Assembly (NCBI GenBank): GCA_963966275.1
Contig: CAWZYQ010000025.1
Span: 1 to 34,903, forward strand
Length of the DNA: 34,903 bases
Direction of reading: 5' to 3'
From: UBA10427 sp003500135
Lineage (GTDB): Bacteria > Bacteroidota > Bacteroidia > Cytophagales > Cyclobacteriaceae
This document shows, piece after piece, positions 1 to 8,335 of this stretch. The notes under the pieces are model-generated. The model did not search any database. It was not told the DNA's origin and saw only the letters and a list, made by a program, of their open reading frames with translations. Within the stretch, counting starts at the first letter, position 1. Each line of letters begins with the position of its first letter. Made by a program: the position numbers and the translations under genes.

Positions 1-1711
1 ACCCAAACCGTTCCGCATTTTCAATCACCATTACGGTGGCGTTAGGTACATCTACCCCAACCTCTATTACTGTGGTGGCTACCATGATTTTAGTTTGCCC
101 CTCCATGAAGCGTTTCATTTCGTAGGCTTTGTCATCGGCTTTCATTTTACCATGTACAATACTGATTTGGTATTCAGGGAATGCCCGTTGGATAGCCTCG
201 TAACCATCTGTCAAATGTTTCAGGTCCAACTTTTCCGATTCTTCGATCAAGGGATAGACCACATAAACCTGCCGGCCCTGTTCAATTTGTTTTTTCATAA
301 ACCCAAATACCCATAATCGGGCGCTATCAAACTTATGAAAGGTTTGGATTTCTTTACGGCCTGCAGGCAATTCATCTATCACGGAAACATCAAGATCGCC
401 ATACAGAGTCATCGCTAAGGTGCGGGGAATTGGTGTGGCAGTCATCACGAGGATATGCGGGAAATAGTCCTCATTTTTTTGCCATAATTTTGCCCTTTGA
501 GCTACCCCAAATCGATGTTGTTCATCCACAATGGCCAAACCCAGATCTTTAAACTGAACTTTATCTTCTAAAAGCGCATGAGTGCCGATTAATATATGCA
601 TTTCACCTGACTGGAGTTGGGCATGAATTGGCTTCCTCTCACTTGCTTTCGTAGAGCCTGTTAATAATGCAATATTGAGTTCCAACATATCGGCAAATGG
701 CTTCAGGCCCTGAAAATGCTGTTGGGCCAATATTTCTGTGGGAGCCATCAATGCGGCCTGTCTTTTCGAACTAATGACTATCAGCATGCAAATAAAGGAA
801 ACAATGGTCTTACCGCTGCCGACATCTCCCTGTAATAGCCTGTTCATTTGATGTCCTGATTTCATATCCCGATAAATTTCGCGAATGACCTTTTTTTGGG
901 CTTTGGTCAGCTCGAAAGGCAGGTGTTTTTCATAAAAATGGGTTAGCAGTGAAGTGTTTTCGAATTTTTTCCCCCTGAATTTATCGATACGTGTGAGCCT
1001 GAGTTTGAGCAGGCGCAGTTGTATGTAAAAAAACTCTTCAAACTTTAACCTAAATCGTGCAGCAGTTAGTTTCTGGTTATCTGCCGGGAAATGGATATGA
1101 ACCATAGCTTCCTTTTTGGCCATAAGCTTGTATCGATCAATAAGGTCTTTTGGAAGCGTTTCGGGAAAGTGTGGATAAGCTAATTTCAATAATTGCTTTT
1201 GTAGCTTACCAATCGCTTTACTATCAAGAAATTTTTGCTTTAACTTTTCAGTGACCGGATAAACCGGCTGCAAATATCGTGATTGTGTAGTACGAATAGA
1301 GGAAAGCTCCAATTCCGGGTGGGCTATATTTATTTTGCGCCCATATTGGTTTGGTTTTCCAAATGCAACATACTCTACTCCTGTTTTCAATTTTTTAACA
1401 GCCCATTGGATCCCGCTAAACCATACCAATTCCAGTTCACCCGTATCATCAGTAAGATAGGCCACCAACCTCTTTTTTCTGCCTGCACCTCTGGTTTCTA
1501 CGTGTCGGAGCATTCCAATAACCTGTACATAGGGTAGGTCTGGCATGATTTCACTGATTTTATAGAACCTTGTACGGTCTTCATATCGGAACGGGTAGTG
1601 CTGAATCAGGTCGGCATAGGTAAAAATGGCCAGCTCTTTATTTAATAAGGCGGCCCTTTGCGGACCTACCCCTTTGAGATATTCTATCGGCGTATTAAAA
1701 AAACTGCTCAT
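1..1711 (-). CDS. recG: ATP-dependent DNA helicase RecG, C-terminus missing at window edge
   Basis: RecG is a superfamily 2 DNA helicase that remodels stalled replication forks and branched recombination intermediates. The minus-strand frame opens at the ATG at 1711 and stays open to position 1, giving about 570 of the roughly 700 residues usual for the family. The N-terminal wedge/OB region comes first. Walker A (LQGDVGSGKT) lies near residue 297 and the helicase motif II box DEQHRFG near residue 399. The last visible stretch, VGVDVPNATVMVIENAERFG, is the conserved helicase end-domain signature. The start is 7 nt after the gldD stop, so recG is probably the last gene of the mutY-ssb-gldE-gldD run. 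Its stop codon lies outside the window. Family assignment is very secure. Confidence 0.96.
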   Translation of the reverse strand, partial: MSSFFNTPIEYLKGVGPQRAALLNKELAIFTYADLIQHYPFRYEDRTRFYKISEIMPDLPYVQVIGMLRHVETRGAGRKKRLVAYLTDDTGELELVWFSGIQWAVKKLKTGVEYVAFGKPNQYGRKINIAHPELELSSIRTTQSRYLQPVYPVTEKLKQKFLDSKAIGKLQKQLLKLAYPHFPETLPKDLIDRYKLMAKKEAMVHIHFPADNQKLTAARFRLKFEEFFYIQLRLLKLRLTRIDKFRGKKFENTSLLTHFYEKHLPFELTKAQKKVIREIYRDMKSGHQMNRLLQGDVGSGKTIVSFICMLIVISSKRQAALMAPTEILAQQHFQGLKPFADMLELNIALLTGSTKASERKPIHAQLQSGEMHILIGTHALLEDKVQFKDLGLAIVDEQHRFGVAQRAKLWQKNEDYFPHILVMTATPIPRTLAMTLYGDLDVSVIDELPAGRKEIQTFHKFDSARLWVFGFMKKQIEQGRQVYVVYPLIEESEKLDLKHLTDGYEAIQRAFPEYQISIVHGKMKADDKAYEMKRFMEGQTKIMVATTVIEVGVDVPNATVMVIENAERFG

Positions 1712-1718
1712 ACGCCGT

Positions 1719-2327
1719 TTAATTCATTCCACTTCCATTTTCGCCGTTCCACTGCAGGGTATTGAGCATGTGCAGAATGTCCTGTCGCATGTAGTCAATA
1801 ACGGGCGCCAGGGAATCGTTTTGAGTGGCTGTTTTGAAATATAGTGCTCCTCTTAAAAAGTGGTGAGTAGAGTCCGTGGTAAAAAACTGATACTGGCTGG
1901 GCACTTCGCCTTTTAAACGGGCCATTACCGCAGTTTTCCCGCTTTTTGTTTCAAAAATCTGCTGGTCAATGGCATATGCCTTCACCTGGTGCTTTGAAGT
2001 GAGTTGATAAGCTGTGCCTAAATACTGTTCGAGTAATGCCTGCTGTTCTTTTACAGGCTTGTAAGAAACCTGGATGGTGGCATCAAGCTCAGGATAGTAA
2101 ATGTCAATCCAGTATCGTTCAGCAATCCAGCTGCTATCGGCATGAATTTTAGCATGCCCGGAATATTCAAATTGATAGGGCAGTGAATCCGGAAGTTGTG
2201 TGTATTGATGATCGGGTAGCACGATACGGTTAAATCCTTTCGGTTTGGGCATCAATGACTTCTTACAGCCGGTTAATCCTGCCAAAAAGACTGGAAATAA
2301 AATTATAAACACTTTATATCGCCACAT
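1719..2327 (-). CDS. gldD: gliding motility lipoprotein GldD
   Basis: GldD is a lipoprotein required for gliding and type IX secretion in flavobacteria, although its exact role is unknown. The 202-residue product begins with a short hydrophobic signal ending in the lipobox LTGC, so it should be lipidated at about Cys21. The mature part has the PKPKGFNRI and ERYWIDIYYPEL segments that I associate with GldD. The gene overlaps the end of gldE by 14 nt and recG follows 7 nt later, which suggests translational coupling. The gldE-gldD order matches the known Flavobacterium arrangement. Its presence suggests gliding or type IX secretion ability, but no other gld or spr genes are in view. Confidence 0.9.
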   Translation of the reverse strand: MWRYKVFIILFPVFLAGLTGCKKSLMPKPKGFNRIVLPDHQYTQLPDSLPYQFEYSGHAKIHADSSWIAERYWIDIYYPELDATIQVSYKPVKEQQALLEQYLGTAYQLTSKHQVKAYAIDQQIFETKSGKTAVMARLKGEVPSQYQFFTTDSTHHFLRGALYFKTATQNDSLAPVIDYMRQDILHMLNTLQWNGENGSGMN

Positions 2328-3660
2328 TTTTATCCTTAATCAATACCCTGACCCTTTTAATCTTTCTTTTGTCTACGGAAACCACTGTAAACACAAACTT
2401 ATCAAAATAAATTTGTTCTCCGGCCCTTGGCAGCTTTTTGTTGATCTCAAGTAACAGTCCACCCAAAGATTCACTTTCACCTTTCACTGGTTCAAAAATT
2501 TCGGGATCCTGATTTGTGATCTTGCAAAAGTCATTGAGCGAGGTTTTGCTTTCAAAAACGTATGTGTTCTCATTAATTTTACTGTATATCACATCCTCGT
2601 CGTCAAACTCATCATTGATTTCACCCACGATTTCTTCAATGATGTCCTCAAGTGTTATCAATCCTGAAGTGCCGCCGTATTCGTCAACCACTATGGCCAT
2701 GTGCACCCTTTTTTCCTGAAAATCTTTTAATAGAGCGTCAATTTTTTTGTTTTCCGGAACGAAATAGCTGGGTCGAAGTAGCTTGCGCCAATCAAAAGTT
2801 TCGTCTTCTTCCACGTACGGAAGCATATCTTTATTATATAAAATGCCCTGAATGCTGTCAATTGTATCTTTGTAGACCGGAATACGACTAAATCCGGTTT
2901 TATTGATCTTATCCATCAGCTCGTGAAAGTTCATCTCGTAGTCAAAGGCGGTAATGTCTACCCTGGAGATCATTACCTGTTTCACGGTTAATTGACCAAA
3001 ATTCACAATTCCCTGTAAAATTCCTTTTTCTTCTTCCGTAGCTTCTACCTGAGTTGTAATTTCCAAAGCTGTTTTTATCTCATCAAGTGAAGCCTGATAG
3101 CCATGCTTTTCAATACGCTTTTCGATCACATTGGACAACGAGGTGAGCAGCCAGGCAAGTGGCCTCAAAATGACAAATGCTGGTGATATAATGGTCATTG
3201 ATATTCTGGCAAACAAAATATTTCGTTGGTTTGCATAAATTTTGGGCACTACTTCACCGAAAAACACGATCAATAAGGTGATGGCAAATGTGAGGCCTGT
3301 CAATAATATTCCATCAAGATCTTTAGTGCCTACGGCCATCCAGGTAAGATAGGTAGATATGGTAACAATGGCCACGTTGATAAAATTGTTGAGTATCAAA
3401 ATGGTGGCCAACAACCTTCGGGGGTGTTTGAGCAATGAAATGATCTTTTCCTGTGTTTGGTCTTCCTTTTTCATTTCTACCAATTCCTTGGTTTGTAAGG
3501 AAAAGAAAGCCACTTCAGAACCGGATACCAGGCCCGATAAAATCAGTAGTACCATTAATACCACCAATCCTATGATCAAGTGCTCTAGTGGGAGCTGTTG
3601 AAACAGCAATATGGCAAACGAAAGACTCGGAAGAGGATCGTCTAAACTACTTGATTCCAA
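2314..3660 (-). CDS. gldE: GldE-like CNNM/CorC-family membrane protein
   Basis: This 448-residue protein has the layout of the CNNM/CorC (hemolysin C-like) family. An N-terminal DUF21 region with about four membrane segments covers residues 25-190. A CBS-domain pair follows at about 215-345 (VKQVMISRVDITAF; VVDEYGGTSGLITLEDIIEEI), then a C-terminal CorC/HlyC transporter-associated domain. Family members are linked to Mg2+ or Co2+ transport. The neighbour gldD and upstream ssb-mutY identify it as GldE, which supports gliding in Flavobacterium. The start is a TTG at 3660: the frame is closed upstream by the ssb stop and contains no ATG before residue 36. The gap to ssb is 24 nt. Confidence 0.9.
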   Translation of the reverse strand: MESSSLDDPLPSLSFAILLFQQLPLEHLIIGLVVLMVLLILSGLVSGSEVAFFSLQTKELVEMKKEDQTQEKIISLLKHPRRLLATILILNNFINVAIVTISTYLTWMAVGTKDLDGILLTGLTFAITLLIVFFGEVVPKIYANQRNILFARISMTIISPAFVILRPLAWLLTSLSNVIEKRIEKHGYQASLDEIKTALEITTQVEATEEEKGILQGIVNFGQLTVKQVMISRVDITAFDYEMNFHELMDKINKTGFSRIPVYKDTIDSIQGILYNKDMLPYVEEDETFDWRKLLRPSYFVPENKKIDALLKDFQEKRVHMAIVVDEYGGTSGLITLEDIIEEIVGEINDEFDDEDVIYSKINENTYVFESKTSLNDFCKITNQDPEIFEPVKGESESLGGLLLEINKKLPRAGEQIYFDKFVFTVVSVDKRKIKRVRVLIKDKNVAI

Positions 3661-3684
3661 ATTTAAAGTTGGTTTATTGGCATA

Positions 3685-4158
3685 TTAAAAGGGTAGATCG
3701 TCACCATCAGAATCGTCAGGTAAACTAATATCCGGTGGTACGTCCTGATTTGATGATTGCTGCTGGGGTTGGGGTTTTTGTTGTGATTGATACGCTGCCC
3801 CTGACCCGGAATTGTCGGAAGCATCACTCCTGCCACCCAATAGTTGCATGTTATATCCCCTTATTCGGGTAGTATAGCGTTGTACGCCTTCGTTATCCTG
3901 CCAGTTGTCGGTTTTCAGTTTGCCTTCTATGTAAACGGTGCGGCCTTTTTTAAGGTACTGTTCAGCTATTTTTGCCAGGCCATCCCAAAGCTCAATACGG
4001 TGCCATTCAGTTTGTGTCACTTTTTCACCATTTTTGGTGGTATAACTTTCGGAAGTAGCCATATTGAAATTGGCCACAACGGAACCATTGCTCAGATGAC
4101 GCACCTCAGGATCAGCTCCAAGATTACCTATAAGAATTACTTTATTGATTCCAGCCAT
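3685..4158 (-). CDS. ssb: single-stranded DNA-binding protein
   Basis: SSB coats single-stranded DNA in replication and repair and recruits partner proteins through its C-terminal tip. The 157-residue product starts MAGINKVILIGNLGADPEVR, the standard SSB opening. The OB fold runs to about residue 110 (TEWHRIELWDGLAKIAEQYL; KKGRTVYIEGKLKTDNW). A Gln/Ser/Pro-rich linker follows, then the acidic tip DDSDGDDLPF, ending in the classic D-D-L-P-F peptide. It lies 52 nt after mutY and 24 nt before gldE on the same strand. The ssb-gldE-gldD order is conserved in gliding Bacteroidota. Identification is secure. Confidence 0.97.
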   Translation of the reverse strand: MAGINKVILIGNLGADPEVRHLSNGSVVANFNMATSESYTTKNGEKVTQTEWHRIELWDGLAKIAEQYLKKGRTVYIEGKLKTDNWQDNEGVQRYTTRIRGYNMQLLGGRSDASDNSGSGAAYQSQQKPQPQQQSSNQDVPPDISLPDDSDGDDLPF

Positions 4159-4210
4159 TTAATAAACTTCTTTTCAGATTTGCAAATTTATGAATGTTTT
4201 CTAAAACTAA

Positions 4211-5263
4211 TCAAAATATTTCGTCATGCAAATAATTGTCAATCAATATTGGCTTGGGAAGCTGGCGTACCTTTTCATAATTAAAAAAGCGCATTCCAGC
4301 ACTTTCGAGCACTTTTTTGACCTCCTGGTCAATTTCAATCTGCAAAAAATGGGCAAATATATTCTGATGGGTCAAAATATGTTTTATGGTCCATTGATCA
4401 CCTTTTATGGTCATCCGGGCTGGATCAAGGTTAAGTTTTTCCAAAATTGTAGTCACCTCATACTTTTCATTATTTTCCAACAAGTGAAAATCGTAAAGGC
4501 CTTGCCATATATCTCCTTTTATTCGCCGTTTCAATGCAATTTCATTATCTGTTTTAAAAACCTGATAGTGGAAATGTCGGATTTTCTTTTTCACTTTTTT
4601 CAATTTTACAGGAAGAACCTCCACTTTGCCATTTTCATAAGCAAAACATGTGGAAATCAACGGGCATTTTTTACAAAGTGGTTTTTTCGGTGTGCAATGC
4701 AACGCGCCAAATTCCATGATCCCCTGATTGTACAAATCGGGTTGCTCCTGGTCAATCAAATTCTCAGAAAGCTCATACATCTTCTTTACCGTTCTTGGGC
4801 TGGATACATCATCATGTATTCCAAAATACCGTGAAAGCACCCTTTGTACATTCCCATCAACAACTGGTTTCGGTATTTTAAACGCAATAGAGGCTAAGGC
4901 TGCGGCAGTGTAAGGGCCAATTCCGGGCAACCTGGTTAGTTCAACATACTCTCCAGGAAACACCCCCTCAAAATTTTCCAATACAACTTTAGCACACTTA
5001 TGCAGATTTCTTGCTCGAGAATAATATCCGAGCCCTTGCCAAAGACGTAAGACTTCTTCTTCATTGGCCCTGGCCAGATCAAAAATTGTTGGAAAAGCTT
5101 CGATAAATTTGTAGTAATATGGAGTGCCCTGAACTACCCGGGTTTGCTGAAGAATTATTTCAGATAACCAAATTTTATACGGATCGCCTGATTTTCGCCA
5201 GGGCAAATCCCTTTTATTCAGGACATACCATTCTATTATCGTATTTCGAAAGCTGTTATACAT
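4211..5263 (-). CDS. mutY: adenine DNA glycosylase MutY
   Basis: MutY removes adenine mispaired with 8-oxoguanine. The 350-residue product has the HhH-GPD fold. The catalytic Glu lies in WLSEIILQQTRV (about residue 35), the helix-hairpin-helix is LTRLPGIGPYTAAALASIAF, and the catalytic Asp is in VDGNVQRVLSRYFG. The 4Fe-4S loop CTPKKPLCKKCPLISTC shows the exact C-x6-C-x2-C-x5-C spacing. A C-terminal NUDIX-like domain for 8-oxoG recognition follows. I chose the ATG at 5263; an in-frame TTG lies three codons upstream. It is the first gene of the minus-strand run and is divergent from the HU gene across about 113 bp. Confidence 0.96.
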   Translation of the reverse strand: MYNSFRNTIIEWYVLNKRDLPWRKSGDPYKIWLSEIILQQTRVVQGTPYYYKFIEAFPTIFDLARANEEEVLRLWQGLGYYSRARNLHKCAKVVLENFEGVFPGEYVELTRLPGIGPYTAAALASIAFKIPKPVVDGNVQRVLSRYFGIHDDVSSPRTVKKMYELSENLIDQEQPDLYNQGIMEFGALHCTPKKPLCKKCPLISTCFAYENGKVEVLPVKLKKVKKKIRHFHYQVFKTDNEIALKRRIKGDIWQGLYDFHLLENNEKYEVTTILEKLNLDPARMTIKGDQWTIKHILTHQNIFAHFLQIEIDQEVKKVLESAGMRFFNYEKVRQLPKPILIDNYLHDEIF

Positions 5264-5313
5264 TGATTTCAAATCAAATATGGGATTTTATTTTAAAATT
5301 AAAACAGAGTATA

Positions 5314-5321
5314 TAAATTTG
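5314..5321 (+). promoter_or_regulatory. candidate -7 promoter element for the HU gene
   Basis: TAAATTTG matches the Bacteroidota -7 consensus TAnnTTTG exactly and lies 55 nt before the GTG start of the HU gene. No clear TTTG was seen at the -33 position. The region between divergent mutY and HU is very A+T-rich, so chance matches are possible. Confidence 0.45.
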
Positions 5322-5376
5322 CACCTCAAAATTATTGATAATTAGAATTTTATAGAAAATTTAAAGAAATAATAAA

Positions 5377-5667
5377 GTGACTAAAGCTGAAGTTATAGCT
5401 CAGATTTCTGACCAAACCGGAATTGATAAAACTGACGTACAAGAAACGGTAGAAGCATTTTTAAGTGTTGTAAAAAACTCAATGGCAGAAGGTGAAAATA
5501 TTTATATCAGAGGCTTCGGGAGTTTCGTGAATAAAAAGAGGGCTCGAAAAATTGCCCGGAACATCTCAAAAAACACGGCCATTGTGATTGATGAGCATTT
5601 TGTGCCGAGCTTCAAGCCTTCAAAGGTGTTTGTCGAAAAAATCAAAGTCAGCAATAAAATTAATTAA
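5377..5667 (+). CDS. HU/IHF-family DNA-binding protein
   Basis: This 96-residue protein is a small histone-like DNA-bending protein. It has the family hallmarks: an N-terminal helical part (MTKAEVIAQISDQTGI), the GFGSF turn, a basic DNA-binding arm (NKKRARKIARNISKN) and the closing VPSFKPSKVF strand. The start is GTG at 5377. An in-frame stop at 5362-5364 excludes any longer version, and there is no internal ATG before the conserved N-terminus. The next gene begins 29 nt downstream. I cannot tell from sequence whether it works as a homodimer (HU) or with a partner (IHF). Confidence 0.93.
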   Translation: MTKAEVIAQISDQTGIDKTDVQETVEAFLSVVKNSMAEGENIYIRGFGSFVNKKRARKIARNISKNTAIVIDEHFVPSFKPSKVFVEKIKVSNKIN

Positions 5668-5696
5668 AGCTTGTGTCGTAAGAGCAGGCAATTTGT

Positions 5697-6545
5697 ATGA
5701 CAAAAACCAGAATACTTCTAATTGTACTTGCTATTGCTGCCATAGCTGCGCTGTATGCTCTGCCGAGGGTTGTGGTGGAAAATGAAGCGGAATTAGCCTC
5801 TGAAGGGGTGCAGGAAAATGCCGAAACATCCAGCGAACCAACCGCAGAAACGATAACCGAAGATCATCAACATGATTTTTCCCTCACAGAGGAGCAGGAA
5901 AAGCAGGTTGATGAATTAAGGACTTTATTGAAAAGTAGTCAAAATCAGGAAAAAAGCATTATATTTGCAGACTCTTTAGCTGGATTATTCAGAAAATACA
6001 GCCTTTTTGACAGTTCCGCATATTATAAGGAACTGGTAGCCAGCTTTTTGAAAGACGAGGCCACAACACTTGCAGCGGCTGATGCATATCTGAAGGCGCT
6101 TAATTTTGCCCTTCATGAAGAAGATGCTGCGACATTGAAAGCCAAAGCCCAGACGCTTTACCAGGCGGTATTGGAAATGAACCCTGACCAGCTGGATGCA
6201 AAAGCAAACCTGGCAATGACCTACGTTGGAGGTCAAGACCCCATGAAAGGGGTTATGATTTTGAGGGAAGTAATTCAGGAAGACCCGAACAATAAAACGG
6301 CTCTTATCAATTTAGGAGTACTTTCTATCACATCAAATCAGTTTGACAAAGCTATTGAGCGATTTGAACGCTTGATTGAACTGGACCCGAAGCATTGGGA
6401 GGGGAGGTTGTATATGGGCTATGCCTATTTGCAGTCAGGAAAAAAAGATGAAGCGAAAAGACAGTTTGATATGGTTAAGAAGGGATCTTCGGAACCAGAA
6501 TTACAAGCTGCAGCTGATAATTATTTAAAGTTTATTGATAACTAA
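5697..6545 (+). CDS. membrane-anchored TPR-repeat protein
   Basis: The 282-residue product starts with one hydrophobic segment (about residues 5-22, ILLIVLAIAAIAALYALP), probably a signal anchor. A low-complexity acidic Glu/Thr-rich linker follows. The rest is helical, with clear tetratricopeptide repeats in the C-terminal half: residues about 155-190 (DQLDAKANLAMTYV), 190-225 (NNKTALINLGVLSITSNQFD) and 225-260 (HWEGRLYMGYAYLQSGKKDE). Such proteins scaffold protein complexes. No enzymatic function is visible. It lies between the HU gene and the small basic protein/RNase G pair, and probably shares their transcript. Confidence 0.85.
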   Translation: MTKTRILLIVLAIAAIAALYALPRVVVENEAELASEGVQENAETSSEPTAETITEDHQHDFSLTEEQEKQVDELRTLLKSSQNQEKSIIFADSLAGLFRKYSLFDSSAYYKELVASFLKDEATTLAAADAYLKALNFALHEEDAATLKAKAQTLYQAVLEMNPDQLDAKANLAMTYVGGQDPMKGVMILREVIQEDPNNKTALINLGVLSITSNQFDKAIERFERLIELDPKHWEGRLYMGYAYLQSGKKDEAKRQFDMVKKGSSEPELQAAADNYLKFIDN

Positions 6546-6557
6546 AAAAAATTAATT

Positions 6558-6647
6558 ATGCCTTGCGGTAAAAAAAGAAAACGACATAAGATCGCTACTC
6601 ACAAAAGAAAGAAGCGATTGAGAAAAAACAGACACAAGAAGAAGTAA
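6558..6647 (+). CDS. 29-residue very basic protein, probable small-subunit ribosomal protein (AURKAIP1/COX24, DUF1713 type)
   Basis: This frame starts with ATG at 6558, ends with TAA at 6645-6647, and encodes 29 residues. It begins MPCGKKRKRHKIATHKRKKR and ends RHKKK; more than half the residues are Lys or Arg. The composition and the KRKRHKxATHKRKKRLRK pattern resemble the AURKAIP1/COX24 (DUF1713) family. That family includes mitochondrial ribosomal protein mS38 and actinobacterial bS22, which sit near the decoding region of the small subunit. I infer a ribosomal role from this resemblance. It starts 12 nt after the TPR gene, and its last four codons form the 5' arm of a hairpin. Confidence 0.8.
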   Translation: MPCGKKRKRHKIATHKRKKRLRKNRHKKK

Positions 6648-6671
6648 GCCATTACTTCTTCTTACTTTTTT
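6636..6671 (+). terminator. hairpin plus T-run between the small basic gene and rng (terminator or attenuator)
   Basis: AAGAAGAAGTAA (6636-6647) pairs perfectly with TTACTTCTTCTT (6652-6663) across a GCCA loop, and a T6 run follows at 6666-6671. This is the geometry of an intrinsic terminator, although the stem is A/T-rich. The 5' arm is coding sequence and includes the stop codon of the 29-residue gene, so a terminating ribosome would open the stem. It lies 50 nt before the rng start. Confidence 0.6.
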
Positions 6672-6720
6672 AAGATATAAATAAGGGTAAACATTGTAGG
6701 ACCATTAAATTTTTAAAGTT

Positions 6721-8271
6721 TTGAGTAATGAATTAGTTATTAATTCAACTCAACAAGGTGGTCGCATAGCCCTTTTAAGAGATAAGAGCCTATTAGAGTT
6801 TCACAACGAAGAAGAGGCCAATAAATTTACTGTAGGTGATATATATCTGGGGATTGTAAAAAAAGTAGTTCCCGGATTGAATGCCGCCTTTATCGATGTA
6901 GGATACGAGAAAGATGCCTTTCTTCACTATCTTGATCTCGGTCCTCAGGTAAGTTCGTTGAACAAATTCACCAAGCAGGTGATGTCAGGACGAAATGTTT
7001 CTCCACTTTTGAAAAAGTTCAAAATGGAGCCTGACATCAACAAGCTCGGTAAAATAAATCAGGTTTTATCCAGAAACCAACAAATTCTGGTCCAGATAGT
7101 AAAGGAGCCTATCTCTACGAAAGGGCCGCGCCTGTCATGTGAGTTGTCTATTGCAGGTCGGTATCTTATATTAGTTCCTTTCTCCAATGCGGTGAACATC
7201 TCCAAAAAAATCACCAATAGTGACGAAAGGAAGCGGTTAGCACGTCTTATTTCATCCATTAAACCGGAAGGGTTCGGAATTATTATCCGTACCGTTGCCG
7301 AGAAAAAAGAAGTAGCAGAACTTGATAAAGACTTGAGAAACCTTCTTAACAAATGGAAAGAAGGGGCTCAAAAGCTAAAATCGGCAAAACCAAGGGAAAA
7401 AGTAATTGGTGAAGTAGGTCGGGTATCTGCATTGCTGCGTGATGTACTGAACGAATCGTACGACAGCATTGTGGTGGATGAACGTACCGCTTTTGAGGAA
7501 ATTAAAAATTTCATTCGCGAAATTGCGCCGGATAAAGAGCGTATCGTTAAACGATATAATGGCAAAGCCAAGATTTTCGAAGCCTATGGCATTGAAAAAC
7601 AGCTTAAATCTCTTTTCGGAAAATCGGTAAGCCTGCCCAATGGCGGATATCTGATCATTGAGCACACCGAAGCGCTTCATGTAATTGATGTAAATAGCGG
7701 TAATAAATCGAATGACGAAAAAGACCAGGAAACCACTGCCTTAAAAACAAATTTGGAAGCCGCGCAGGAAATTGCACGTCAGCTTCAACTTCGAGATATG
7801 GGTGGCATCATTGTGATCGATTTCATTGATATGCGCAAAGCCGATAATAAGCGCATGGTTAATAATAAGATGAAGGAGTTCATGAGTGCCGACCGCTCAA
7901 AATACACGATTTTGCCGCTTTCCAAATTTGGTTTAATGCAGATTACCAGGCAGCGTGTTCGGCCAGAACTGAACATCAAAACGATGGAAATCTGCCCCAA
8001 TTGCGGTGGCTCAGGTAAAGTAGCGCCTACCATAATCATTTCTGATCACATTGAACGCGATATTAATTTCCTTGTGGAAAAACAAAATGAAAAAGATATC
8101 ACCTTGACCGTTCATCCATACTTATATGCCTATTTCACAAAAGGATTTATTTCTAAACGCGTGAAATGGTTTTTTAAATACAAAAGATGGATTGGTATCG
8201 TTCAGGATTCATCTCTTGGACTAACAGAATATGAATTTATGAATAAAATGGGCGAAGTGATCGAGGTATAA
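6721..8271 (+). CDS. rng: ribonuclease E/G family endoribonuclease
   Basis: RNase E/G enzymes cut single-stranded A/U-rich RNA and process rRNA and mRNA. The 516-residue protein has the N-terminal S1 domain (residues about 38-130), the RNase H-like and 5'-sensor regions, and the DNase I-like catalytic part with metal-binding Asp323 (HVIDVNSGNKS) and Asp367 (GGIIVIDFIDM). The zinc-link CPNCGGSGK has cysteines 425 and 428. It lacks the long C-terminal scaffold of E. coli RNase E, so it is RNase G-like in length. The start must be TTG at 6721: an in-frame stop lies at 6706-6708 and no ATG occurs near the conserved N-terminus. Confidence 0.95.
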   Translation: MSNELVINSTQQGGRIALLRDKSLLEFHNEEEANKFTVGDIYLGIVKKVVPGLNAAFIDVGYEKDAFLHYLDLGPQVSSLNKFTKQVMSGRNVSPLLKKFKMEPDINKLGKINQVLSRNQQILVQIVKEPISTKGPRLSCELSIAGRYLILVPFSNAVNISKKITNSDERKRLARLISSIKPEGFGIIIRTVAEKKEVAELDKDLRNLLNKWKEGAQKLKSAKPREKVIGEVGRVSALLRDVLNESYDSIVVDERTAFEEIKNFIREIAPDKERIVKRYNGKAKIFEAYGIEKQLKSLFGKSVSLPNGGYLIIEHTEALHVIDVNSGNKSNDEKDQETTALKTNLEAAQEIARQLQLRDMGGIIVIDFIDMRKADNKRMVNNKMKEFMSADRSKYTILPLSKFGLMQITRQRVRPELNIKTMEICPNCGGSGKVAPTIIISDHIERDINFLVEKQNEKDITLTVHPYLYAYFTKGFISKRVKWFFKYKRWIGIVQDSSLGLTEYEFMNKMGEVIEV

Positions 8272-8296
8272 ATGACACTCGAATAACAATAAAATG

Positions 8297-8326
8297 AAAA
8301 GAGGCGGAAATTCAGCCTCTTTTTTT
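8297..8326. terminator. bidirectional intrinsic terminator between rng and the ElbB-like gene
   Basis: AAAAGAGGC (8297-8305) pairs with GCCTCTTTT (8315-8323) around a 9-nt loop. A T-run follows on the plus strand, and the A-run before the stem serves as a T-run on the minus strand. It lies between the converging stops of rng (8271) and the elbB-like gene (8336). Confidence 0.85.
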
Positions 8327-8335
8327 GTCAATGAC

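Noticed and set aside
4226..4834. 202-codon plus-strand frame opposite mutY
   Set aside because: The minus strand carries intact MutY with all catalytic and cluster residues. The opposite frame is rich in Phe/Ile/Lys, as expected from antisense of A/T-rich coding DNA.
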